Source: Betaproteobacteria bacterium UBA6910 (GTDB lineage: Bacteria; Pseudomonadota; Gammaproteobacteria; Burkholderiales; UBA6910). Taken from it: a DNA stretch of 13,875 nt. Positions 6,431 through 12,455 of the stretch are shown here, piece by piece (position 1 is the stretch's first letter; every line of letters begins with the position of its first letter). A program made the position numbers and the translations under genes. Location of the stretch: positions 1 to 13,875 of the forward strand of contig DKBC01000220.1 of the NCBI GenBank assembly GCA_002451065.1, written 5' to 3'. The notes under the pieces are model-generated. The model ran no database searches. It was given only the letters and a program-made list of their open reading frames with translations, and had not been told where the DNA came from.

Positions 6431-6465
6431 GACCCAGCTTCCCAGCAAGTCAGCACCCGCCGCGC

Positions 6466-6493
6466 TTGACCAGACGGAATAGTTGATTATAAT
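6466..6493 (+). promoter_or_regulatory. Strong sigma-70 promoter of the DsrC/TusE gene
   Basis: TTGACC (6466-6471) and a perfect TATAAT (6488-6493) are 16 bases apart; eleven of twelve consensus bases match. Transcription should start near 6500, with a leader of about 32 bases holding the small inverted repeat ATTAG-N6-CTAAT and the GGGAGG ribosome binding site (6523-6528). It is the best promoter in the window. Confidence 0.85.
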
Positions 6494-6531
6494 GGTCTAC
6501 TATTAGCATTTTCTAATTCAAGGGAGGCGCC

Positions 6532-6861
6532 ATGATCGTGGTCCAAGGCAAAGAAATCGAAACCGATAACGAAGGTTATCTGGCAAACCTGGAAGACTGG
6601 TCCGAGGAAGTCGCGAGCTACCTCGCGCAGAAGGACAACCTGACCCTGAACGAGGAACACTGGAAAATCCTCAACCTGATCCGCGAGTATTTCCAGGAAT
6701 ACGGCACGGCGCCCAACCTCCGCATCCTGCAAAAAGTGCTGAAGCAGGATTTTGGGGACGATCTGGCCGACAAGAAGTACCTGTTTACCCTGTTTCCCTA
6801 CGGCCCGGCCAAGCAGGGGGCGCGCTATGCGGGGATGCCCAAGCCAACCGGTTGTGTCTGA
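6532..6861 (+). CDS. tusE: DsrC/TusE-family sulfur-relay protein with a single C-terminal cysteine
   Basis: The 109-residue cytosolic protein belongs to the DsrC/TusE/DsvC family, sulfur-carrier proteins with a mobile C-terminal arm. Landmarks are GKEIETDNEGYL, the LNEEHWKILNLIREY helix, GTAPNLRIL and the arm GPAKQGARYAGMPKPTGCV. The penultimate C108 (CysA) is present. The second cysteine of dissimilatory DsrC, 11 positions earlier, is A97 here, so the trisulfide chemistry of DsrC is not possible. This agrees with TusE, which passes persulfide sulfur from TusBCD towards MnmA for tRNA 2-thiolation, although PKPTGCV resembles DsrC more than E. coli TusE. No tusBCD or dsr gene is in the window. 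A strong promoter and GGGAGG site suggest high expression. The symbol is an inference from the single cysteine. Confidence 0.85.
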   Translation: MIVVQGKEIETDNEGYLANLEDWSEEVASYLAQKDNLTLNEEHWKILNLIREYFQEYGTAPNLRILQKVLKQDFGDDLADKKYLFTLFPYGPAKQGARYAGMPKPTGCV

Positions 6862-6883
6862 GCGCGCCCCGCCGTCGGAGAGC

Positions 6884-7906
6884 TCACCATTTATAGCCGA
6901 GGGTGAGTAGCCAAAGAGAGTCCACCCGGTCCCGGTCCGGGGCCGGCTGGTTGTCCCACTCCAGGTTGAGCTGAAGCGCGGTCTCCAGGGAGTCTGCGAG
7001 GGGAAAGCGCAGCGCGGTCCTGGTACGCAGAAAGATGTTCTGCCAGTCTTCCAGGCTCATGAAGCCTTGCTGGTCGTGGGACAAAATGGCTATGCCGTCC
7101 CAGAGCTCCTGCTGGTAATCGACACCCCAGCCCAGCGCCACATAGTCCTCGTTCTCGCCCCGGGACCGGTCGAGGGTCAGATAGTCCAGGCCGCCTTCGA
7201 AGGATAGCTTGAGGGAGTCGGTGTCATAGACCTGGTTGCCATAGCCGCCGCCAAGCGTTGCGCGCAGATCGACGTCGGCGAACTCGTCATGTTCGAACGA
7301 AGTTCTGGCATAGAGGTAGCGCTGCTCTTGGATAAAGTGCCGGTAATTTCCAAACAGCCGCCACTTCTCTTCGGTTCTCTCGCCATCGCTTTCCGCCTGC
7401 CGCAGGTCGCCCTCCACGGACCAGCGGTTCAGTTTGGTGCGGGCCAGAAACTTAGCCTCGGCGTAGACGTTCCTGTTGTTCGTGTTGCCGTCCGAGACGG
7501 AAGCACCCAAGTTGATGCTACCGGAGTATGCCACGCCGCGCCCGGTCACTTCCGGACCTGGATTGATGTATGCGATGCGTTCGAGACCGACTTCGCCCTC
7601 TTCGCCGACCCGCGGATCGCGAAGAAACACGCCGCCCTGCGCAGCGGGTTCGATCAGGAGCGACTCGAGGCGCCCGTCGCTCAGCATCACGTCGACCGGT
7701 TCGCTGGTCCGCAGGGCCTGCACTTCCGCCCACTTGATCTTGAGCTCCCCCGCGTAGTCGGTTTTCAACTTCAGGACGTCCCCGGACTTGCTGATAATGG
7801 TGCCCGAGATCCGGTCCCCGTTTTTCAACAGGACCTCGTCGGCCAGGGCGCTGCCACAGGCAGCAAGCAGTGCCAAAGCAACCCACGCGAGACCCGAATG
7901 TTGCAT
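6884..7906 (-). CDS. DUF481-family outer-membrane beta-barrel protein
   Basis: The ATG at 7906 is preceded by AGGAGG (7911-7916); a longer TTG-initiated frame is rejected. The 340-residue product has a signal peptide ending ALA-DEV near residue 23, a soluble N-terminal part beginning VLLKNGDRISGTI (an SH3-like LKNGD motif often found before DUF481), then from about residue 125 alternating amphipathic beta strands (YSGSINLGASVSDGNTN, YRHFIQEQRYLYARTSF, LRATLGGGYGNQVYD). It ends in ...LTLGYKW, and a terminal aromatic residue is the usual BAM insertion signal. DUF481 proteins of the YdiY type are outer-membrane barrels of unclear role. A second reading of the signal sequence, LLAAC at 13-17, would make it a lipoprotein. 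It converges on the tusE-type gene with 22 bases between. Confidence 0.82.
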   Translation of the reverse strand: MQHSGLAWVALALLAACGSALADEVLLKNGDRISGTIISKSGDVLKLKTDYAGELKIKWAEVQALRTSEPVDVMLSDGRLESLLIEPAAQGGVFLRDPRVGEEGEVGLERIAYINPGPEVTGRGVAYSGSINLGASVSDGNTNNRNVYAEAKFLARTKLNRWSVEGDLRQAESDGERTEEKWRLFGNYRHFIQEQRYLYARTSFEHDEFADVDLRATLGGGYGNQVYDTDSLKLSFEGGLDYLTLDRSRGENEDYVALGWGVDYQQELWDGIAILSHDQQGFMSLEDWQNIFLRTRTALRFPLADSLETALQLNLEWDNQPAPDRDRVDSLWLLTLGYKW

Positions 7907-7987
7907 GGAACCTCCTGCGAACAAAAAGTCTGGAAAATGCCCCGAAAGATAGTGGAGCTATCATGAAGGGAGAAGTTCGCACGAGAC

Positions 7988-8005
7988 GGCGGCGCCAACG
8001 CCGCC
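7988..8005. other. GC hairpin between divergent genes
   Basis: GGCGGCG (7988-7994) and CGCCGCC (7999-8005) form a 7-bp stem with a CCAA loop. There is no U-run on either side, so it is not a normal terminator. It lies in the leader region shared by the divergent DUF481 gene and the 87-residue gene. The function is unknown, and GC-rich DNA produces such stems by chance fairly often. Confidence 0.35.
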
Positions 8006-8068
8006 CGGTTCTGGGAAGATAGCCCCGGGGCCGGATGGAGATTGCGACGACCGCGCGAAGTTTTGCCC

Positions 8069-8332
8069 ATGAGGACCCACGGAAAGCAACCACCGAATTA
8101 TCCGGCCCACGTGCTGCGGCTGGCCTCGGCACTGTTGCAGGACCTGAGCCTGGAACATGCCGTGGCGACATTACGGTTGAGAGGCGAGCTGCTCGGGGGC
8201 TGCTGCGGCGTGCTGGCCCCGGACTACACGGCCGCCGCCGCGTTCAAGGAGCTGGCGGCACGCCTGGGAGCCTGCGACGACAAGGATACGGCCGCTCGCG
8301 TCGTCGCGGGCCTGCTCAACGATTCCCGCTAG
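8069..8332 (+). CDS. Unknown 87-residue protein
   Basis: The frame runs from an ATG at 8069 (or TTG at 8042) to TAG; neither start has a good Shine-Dalgarno. The product is mostly alpha-helical and alanine/leucine-rich: YPAHVLRLASALLQDLSLEH, then LLGGCCGVLAPDY with adjacent cysteines, AAFKELAARLGACDDKD with a third cysteine, and a closing helix AARVVAGLL. It has no signal peptide or clear membrane helix. No family is recognised. It is the only substantial frame between the DUF481 gene and the AI-2E gene, and its amino-acid composition is plausible for a protein, so I keep it at moderate confidence. It ends 38 bases before the convergent permease. Confidence 0.5.
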   Translation: MRTHGKQPPNYPAHVLRLASALLQDLSLEHAVATLRLRGELLGGCCGVLAPDYTAAAAFKELAARLGACDDKDTAARVVAGLLNDSR

Positions 8333-8352
8333 AGGCGACGCTGGCGGTTCCG

Positions 8353-8371
8353 CGGCTGGGAAGAGCCGTTT
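8353..8371 (+). terminator. Weak hairpin between convergent genes
   Basis: CGGCT (8353-8357) and AGCCG (8364-8368) form a 5-bp stem with a GGGAAG loop, followed by only three T. It lies just after the 87-residue gene and before the end of the permease gene. It is a poor terminator by sequence; its position is the main support. Confidence 0.25.
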
Positions 8372-9486
8372 CAGGTTTCCGCGGGGCGATCCCCGGATGC
8401 AGGAGTCGCGGCGCCCGCCGGACCTTGCTCCAGCCAGCTAATGAACAGCTTGTAGCCGAGCGCGAGCACGACGGATCCCACAAACAGGCCGATGATCCCC
8501 GCGTTGAGAAACCCGCCGATGGCCCCCACGAAGATGACCAGCATGGGAACATCGACGCCGCGGCCCAGGAGAATGGGCTTGAGGATGTTGTCCACCGGTG
8601 CAACCAGGATGGCCCAGATCAGGAATCCGACCGCGGTGACGGTGTCCGCGGTTGAAAACAGGTAGATCACCACCGGGATCAGCACGATCACCACGCCCAC
8701 CTGGATCACCCCCAAAAGAAGGCAGACCAAGGTGAGGAGGCCGGCTGCCGGAACCCCGGCGACCAGGAAGCCCAGCCCGGCAAGCAGCGCCTGGATCAGC
8801 GCAACGCCCAGTATCCCGCTCGCGACGCTGCGCACGGTCTGCTCCGCAACTCCGGCAAACTCTAGTCCGCGCTCTCCGGCGAGCCGCCTCGCCACCGCCC
8901 GCGTCACGCGGCCGGCGGCCCCGGAGCTGGCAAGAAAAGCTCCCGAAATGATGATCGCGACCACGAACTGCAGGAGCGCAAGTCCGGTTCCTGCGGCGGC
9001 ACCCAGGAGCCAGCGCCCGAACCCCTTGAGCAGGGGACTGGCTTCGCGCAGCGCCTCCTCGAGGTTTTCTGATGCCAGTGTCCACGCCTGGGCGACGCGC
9101 CCGCCAATGATCGGCCAGCCGGCGACGCTTTCCGGCGGCGGCGGAATGTGCAGGCTGCCGCTCTGGAACGAGTCCACGACGTTGCGCACGCCGATCACCA
9201 GCGAATCGCCGAGCAGCACCGATGGCACGATGAGCAGGACCAGCATGAACAGGGTGACCAGGACCGCGGCCATGATGCGCCGGCCTCCGAGGCCCGCCTG
9301 CAACTTCTGGTAGCTGTGGAAAACGGCGACCGCGATGATGGCGCCCCAAATGATGGGCACCAGGAACGGCCGCGCGATCACGAAGCACCAGGCGAGGAGC
9401 GCGGCGATCACTCCGATCCGGATCGCCGCATCGACGGTGCGGTTCATGAACAGGCGGTCGTTGATGGAGGGCTCTGGAGTGGTCAT
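8371..9486 (-). CDS. AI-2E/PerM-family permease
   Basis: The 371-residue inner-membrane protein has the AI-2E transporter family layout: two N-terminal helices (about 20-38 and 41-57), one at 72-93, a soluble periplasmic or cytoplasmic segment (about 100-160), then helices at about 164-186, 225-245, 250-280, 284-296 and 318-348. The family motif VAPVDNILKPILLGRGVDVP lies near 295-314. Members include E. coli YdiK, PerM and TqsA; some are linked to autoinducer-2 export, others act as Na+/H+ antiporters, so the name does not fix a substrate. Start ATG 9486 has only a weak AGG upstream; M14 is an alternative. It lies 80 bases downstream of the TonB-like gene on the same strand and may be cotranscribed with it. 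Confidence 0.88.
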   Translation of the reverse strand: MTTPEPSINDRLFMNRTVDAAIRIGVIAALLAWCFVIARPFLVPIIWGAIIAVAVFHSYQKLQAGLGGRRIMAAVLVTLFMLVLLIVPSVLLGDSLVIGVRNVVDSFQSGSLHIPPPPESVAGWPIIGGRVAQAWTLASENLEEALREASPLLKGFGRWLLGAAAGTGLALLQFVVAIIISGAFLASSGAAGRVTRAVARRLAGERGLEFAGVAEQTVRSVASGILGVALIQALLAGLGFLVAGVPAAGLLTLVCLLLGVIQVGVVIVLIPVVIYLFSTADTVTAVGFLIWAILVAPVDNILKPILLGRGVDVPMLVIFVGAIGGFLNAGIIGLFVGSVVLALGYKLFISWLEQGPAGAATPASGDRPAET

Positions 9487-9566
9487 GGGGCAATACCTGA
9501 TTGCGGCGGTGGCGGGCGCGGAAAGCGAACGGCGGGGCCTATTGTAAAGCAGAGACGCGGGAGACT

Positions 9567-10169
9567 TTATTGAATACGGAAGCGCACCGGCAGCAGCACG
9601 GCCTTGTTGGCGGAGGCGGGCCCCAGGCTTCCCAGACGCAGCGCCGCCCTGACCGCCGCATCGTCGAGGATCCCGTAACCGGAGCCGCTGGCAACAGAAG
9701 CGCCGAGGACCCGGCCCTCTTCACCCAGGTCGAGCAGCAGGATCACCTCGCCCTCCAGCCCTCGACGCAGCGCTTCCGGCGGATAGAACAGCGTCTCGGA
9801 CAGCCGCTCCAGTGTCGCGCCAAGATCCTGCTCGGGCAGCGTTTCGGCAGGAGGAGCCAGACGCGCCACCGAGGGGGAAGGTTCCTTGCGCGGCGGTTGG
9901 GGCTCCGGCTTTGCCATCGCGGTCTCGGGTTTCGGGTCCAGGGTGTTCTTGATGACGGTGGGCGCTGCCGTGGCCTCCGGGGGTCGCAGCATCTCCAACC
10001 GAACCTCGAGAACTGGGAGAGTGTTGGGTGGCGGCATCGCCATGAAGCGCAACGCCAGTTCACCCAGGGCCAGACCGGCCATGTGTAGCGCGAGGGAAGC
10101 CCCCAGCGCGAGAGAGAAAGCCCGCCTGTCGTCCGCCATCAGCAACGGGACGTTCCCAGCCTTTGACAT
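9567..10169 (-). CDS. TonB-like energy transducer protein
   Basis: The 200-residue protein has the three-part TonB plan: a single N-terminal membrane anchor (about 17-40, after a basic DDRR stretch), a Pro/Glu/Lys-rich periplasmic linker (about 62-112), and a C-terminal TonB domain (about 125-200) with YPPEALRRGLEGEVILLLDL, GRVLGASVASGSGYGILDDAA and the closing LLPVRFRIQ. TonB proteins transmit proton-motive energy from ExbB/ExbD to outer-membrane receptors. No exbB, exbD or receptor gene lies in the window, and the linker is short, so it may be an accessory TonB. The start could be ATG 10169 or M11 at 10139; neither has a strong ribosome site, and the first overlaps the -35 box of the divergent ankyrin gene. 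Confidence 0.82.
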   Translation of the reverse strand: MSKAGNVPLLMADDRRAFSLALGASLALHMAGLALGELALRFMAMPPPNTLPVLEVRLEMLRPPEATAAPTVIKNTLDPKPETAMAKPEPQPPRKEPSPSVARLAPPAETLPEQDLGATLERLSETLFYPPEALRRGLEGEVILLLDLGEEGRVLGASVASGSGYGILDDAAVRAALRLGSLGPASANKAVLLPVRFRIQ

Positions 10170-10191
10170 TCGTCCATGATTTCCCGACTAT
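10163..10191 (+). promoter_or_regulatory. Promoter of the ankyrin-repeat gene
   Basis: A perfect TTGACA (10163-10168) is followed after 17 bases by GACTAT (10186-10191), a weak -10 with three matches. Transcription would begin near 10198, about 20 bases before ATG 10220, which rules out the upstream in-frame starts at 10163 and 10190. The -35 covers the first codons of the TonB-like gene on the other strand. Confidence 0.55.
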
Positions 10192-10219
10192 GAGGCGCTT
10201 TGCGGACGGATGGCAAGAC

Positions 10220-11272
10220 ATGACCCGGTGTAATGGCGCGAAGCGCTGGTTGGTCGCGGCGGCTCTCGGGATTTCGGTCAGTTGCTCGCTCGCCGCTGAC
10301 CTGCCCGATCCCTTCGGTTTCTCGGCCTATCCTCCCGATCCCGTGAAATTCGCGGTTTCGATCGAGGGCGGGCGCATCGAGGTGGTGAGGAACTGGCTGG
10401 ACAAGGGCCTGGATCCGGAGTTCGAGGCGGACCGGGTGGGCACGGGTCTGATGTTGGCCGCCTGGGAGGGTAACGTTCCCATGATGGAGCTGTTCGTGAG
10501 CCGCGGGGCTGACGTGAACCGGATGAACGCCCGCCAGGAGCAGGCGCTGATGTTCGCGGCATGGAAGGGACGGCTGGAAGCCGTGCGATGGCTGCTGGAC
10601 CGCGGCGCCCGGGTCAACCAGGAGGGTTCCGAGTGGTCGGCGCTGCATTACGCCGCCTTCGCGGGTCACAAGGAAGTGGCGCGGCTGCTGGTGGAGCGCG
10701 GCGCGGATTTGAACGCGCGCTCGCCCAACCTTTCGACGCCGCTCATGATGGCGGCGCGCGAGGGCAAGGAGGATGCGGCGAACATGCTCCTCGGGCTCGG
10801 CGCCGACACCACCCTGGTGAATGATCGCGGCGACGATGCGCTCGCCTTTGCCATGCGCTATGGGCACGCGCGTATCGCTAAGGCGGTGGCCTCGCCGGAG
10901 CGATTCTCGGAGGCGGTGAGACAGCCCCCCGGCAGCTTCGGCCCGCGCACCCGTTCCGATCCGATTCCCGAGAAGATCGAGACTCTCGAGAGGGAGATGC
11001 GCGCGGCCGACGCGGAAGGGCGGCTCACGGACGACCTCTTGCAGAGCTATTTTCTGGAGATCCAGGTTCTGGAAGAACAGCAGCGGGCCACCCTCCCTCC
11101 GGCGCCGAAGGCGCTGGAGATCCGCGCCAAGCGCGGCGAGCCGGGCAAGGAAAAGGCGACGCTGATCTATGATGATTCGCGCGCCCAGGAAATCTCGCCG
11201 CCCAAGGTGTCACCGCCAAAGAGTCCGGCGAGAGGGGCGCCCGCCGCTCGCGAACTGCCGCCGATTCCCTGA
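10220..11272 (+). CDS. Exported ankyrin-repeat protein
   Basis: From ATG 10220 the 350-residue product starts with a basic region and hydrophobic core (MTRCNGAKRWLVAAALGISV) and a likely cleavage site SLA-AD near residue 25, so it should be periplasmic. Five to six ankyrin repeats cover about residues 41-225; clear units include GLMLAAWEGNVPMMELFVSR, WSALHYAAFAGHKEVARLLV and TPLMMAAREGKEDAANMLL, each followed by GAD/GAR-type loops. Ankyrin repeats bind proteins. After them come a charged segment with coiled-coil character (EKIETLEREMRAADAEG) and a Pro/Lys/Ser-rich tail from about 310. The longer frame back to 10163 is rejected because it would bury the signal peptide and overlap the promoter. 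It is divergent from the TonB-like gene. The partner is unknown. Confidence 0.85.
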   Translation: MTRCNGAKRWLVAAALGISVSCSLAADLPDPFGFSAYPPDPVKFAVSIEGGRIEVVRNWLDKGLDPEFEADRVGTGLMLAAWEGNVPMMELFVSRGADVNRMNARQEQALMFAAWKGRLEAVRWLLDRGARVNQEGSEWSALHYAAFAGHKEVARLLVERGADLNARSPNLSTPLMMAAREGKEDAANMLLGLGADTTLVNDRGDDALAFAMRYGHARIAKAVASPERFSEAVRQPPGSFGPRTRSDPIPEKIETLEREMRAADAEGRLTDDLLQSYFLEIQVLEEQQRATLPPAPKALEIRAKRGEPGKEKATLIYDDSRAQEISPPKVSPPKSPARGAPAARELPPIP

Positions 11273-11307
11273 CCGCGCGCCGCTGCGCGAGCCCGCCCTG
11301 CGGAAAC

Positions 11308-11340
11308 AAAAAGCCCCGGCGCTTTCGCACCGGGGCTTTT
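11308..11340. terminator. Bidirectional intrinsic terminator
   Basis: GCCCCGG (11313-11319) and CCGGGGC (11330-11336) form a 7-bp stem extended by AAAA/TTTT pairing, with a 10-base loop. The plus strand ends in TTTT and the minus strand in TTTTTGTTT. It separates the convergent ankyrin gene (stop 11272) and cold-shock gene (stop 11361). The longer T-run favours the cold-shock side. Confidence 0.9.
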
Positions 11341-11360
11341 CAGGATCCGCTATTCCGGAG

Positions 11361-11564
11361 TTAGACCGGCTGGATGTTCGACGCCTGCTTGCCCTTCGGG
11401 CCCTGGGTCACCTCGAAGGAAACCTTCTGGCCTTCTTTCAGGGTCCGGAAGCCTTTGCCCTGGATCGCGGAAAAGTGCGCGAACAGATCTTCGCCGCCGC
11501 CATCCGGGGTAATGAAGCCGAAGCCCTTAGCGTCGTTGAACCATTTTACGGTTCCGGTTGCCAT
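11361..11564 (-). CDS. cspA: Cold-shock protein (CspA family)
   Basis: The 67-residue protein is a complete single cold-shock domain: [17 protein letters not shown] contains RNP1 (KGFGFI), then DLFAHFSAI contains RNP2 (the usual VFVH reads LFAH here), and the C-terminus [13 protein letters not shown] is typical. Such proteins bind single-stranded RNA and DNA as chaperones in the cytosol, in cold or general stress and growth. The ATG is preceded by AAGGAA at 8 bases. A promoter about 120 bases upstream gives a leader of roughly 109 bases with a hairpin, as in cold-regulated csp genes. The family is certain; which paralogue it is, and whether it is cold-induced, cannot be told. Confidence 0.95.
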   Translation of the reverse strand: MATGTVKWFNDAKGFGFITPDGGGEDLFAHFSAIQGKGFRTLKEGQKVSFEVTQGPKGKQASNIQPV

Positions 11565-11596
11565 TCAACATTCCTTTCCAAAACTCTGAAACACGC

Positions 11597-11630
11597 GGCT
11601 CGCGCCGCACCCATGCCTGACTCGCGAGCC
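11597..11630 (-). promoter_or_regulatory. Hairpin in the cold-shock leader
   Basis: GGCTCGCG (11597-11604) and CGCGAGCC (11623-11630) form a perfect 8-bp stem with an 18-base loop, within the leader between promoter and start. On the mRNA it ends about 32 bases before the ATG. It may act in temperature-dependent leader folding as in E. coli cspA; this is inference. Confidence 0.5.
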
Positions 11631-11679
11631 TGCAACCGCAAAATCGGTAACGCAAAGGCTGTGATCAAACACCGGGGCA

Positions 11680-11708
11680 TTTTTAGGCCAGCCCCCGTCC
11701 CCTGTCAA
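11680..11708 (-). promoter_or_regulatory. Promoter of the cold-shock gene
   Basis: On the minus strand a perfect TTGACA (11708-11703) is followed after 17 bases by TAAAAA (11685-11680), which matches four of six -10 positions. Transcription would begin near 11673, giving a leader of about 109 bases before the ATG at 11564. Confidence 0.7.
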
Positions 11709-11778
11709 CGGGATTTTGCGCCGGCGGCGACAAGCGTGGCGCGGGCGCTACACCAAGCAAACGGGATGCCCGAATACG

Positions 11779-12372
11779 TCAATACGCCGCCACGGATCCT
11801 ATCTCGAGCGCGAAGGGGCCGGCCTGCTTGTCTGAAATCAGAAAGCCCACGGTGACAATCCGCGCCGGATCCAAGGGGGGAGCATCCGGGACCGGCCGGC
11901 CGCGGAACTTCGGCGCAAAGCTGGAAAAGGGCAGTGGCACCGTAGTCCATTCGCCGGGGGGCGGCCGAAACTCGGCCTGGTACTGGACCCCGTCGAACGC
12001 AGTGTCGAGCTTCAGGTTCACCTTGTAGCGGCGACCGTCGCCTTTGACCCTCAACTTGATGCCGCTGGCGCCCCGGATCTGCAGGGGGGAGGGTTCGGAA
12101 CGAATGGAAGCGAAACCGCCATTGTTCTCCAGGGAGACGACTCCCGAGAACACCAGTACCCCGTCCCTCGTGATCCGCGCCCGACCCTGGGAGACCCCGC
12201 CCATCACGCCGTCGTTGATCGCATACCAGCGGGGTCCGCCGTCTTGGTGGAAGTCAAAAAGCTCTTGCTCGGCGGACATCGCAGGACAGGCTGCTGCAAT
12301 TAACAGGAATAGGGTCAGCAGTGAACACGCGGCAGCGGTAACTGGTATTTCCGGCTTGCTCGCGGTCCGCAT
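11779..12372 (-). CDS. Exported CIA30-domain protein
   Basis: The 197-residue product from ATG 12372 has a signal peptide (hydrophobic LLTLFLLIAAA, cleavage after AMSA near residue 34) and a CIA30 domain (NADH:ubiquinone oxidoreductase intermediate-associated protein 30, galactose-binding-like fold). Landmarks are FDF, WYAINDGVMGGVSQG at 49-63, FSGVVSLENNGGFASIRS at 75-92, IKLRVKGDGRRYKVNL at 105-120, and VPLPFSSFAPKFRGRPV at 145-161. CIA30 was named for a mitochondrial complex I assembly factor, but bacterial members are common, often exported, and have no settled function; carbohydrate binding is possible. The longer frame to 12420 would add 16 residues before the signal and is less likely. 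It is divergent from the protoporphyrinogen oxidase gene; I see no clear promoter. Confidence 0.8.
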   Translation of the reverse strand: MRTASKPEIPVTAAACSLLTLFLLIAAACPAMSAEQELFDFHQDGGPRWYAINDGVMGGVSQGRARITRDGVLVFSGVVSLENNGGFASIRSEPSPLQIRGASGIKLRVKGDGRRYKVNLKLDTAFDGVQYQAEFRPPPGEWTTVPLPFSSFAPKFRGRPVPDAPPLDPARIVTVGFLISDKQAGPFALEIGSVAAY

Positions 12373-12455
12373 GCAGCCCCATTTTATCCCGGCGGAGCAG
12401 GCTGCGCCCGGGTGGGGCATAATTCAACTCCGGGGAGCCAAGGACACAGACGCGA

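Noticed and set aside
7948..7962. Inverted repeat GATAG-N5-CTATC upstream of the DUF481 gene as an operator
   Set aside because: A 5-base arm is too short to stand alone, and no second copy is seen in the window.
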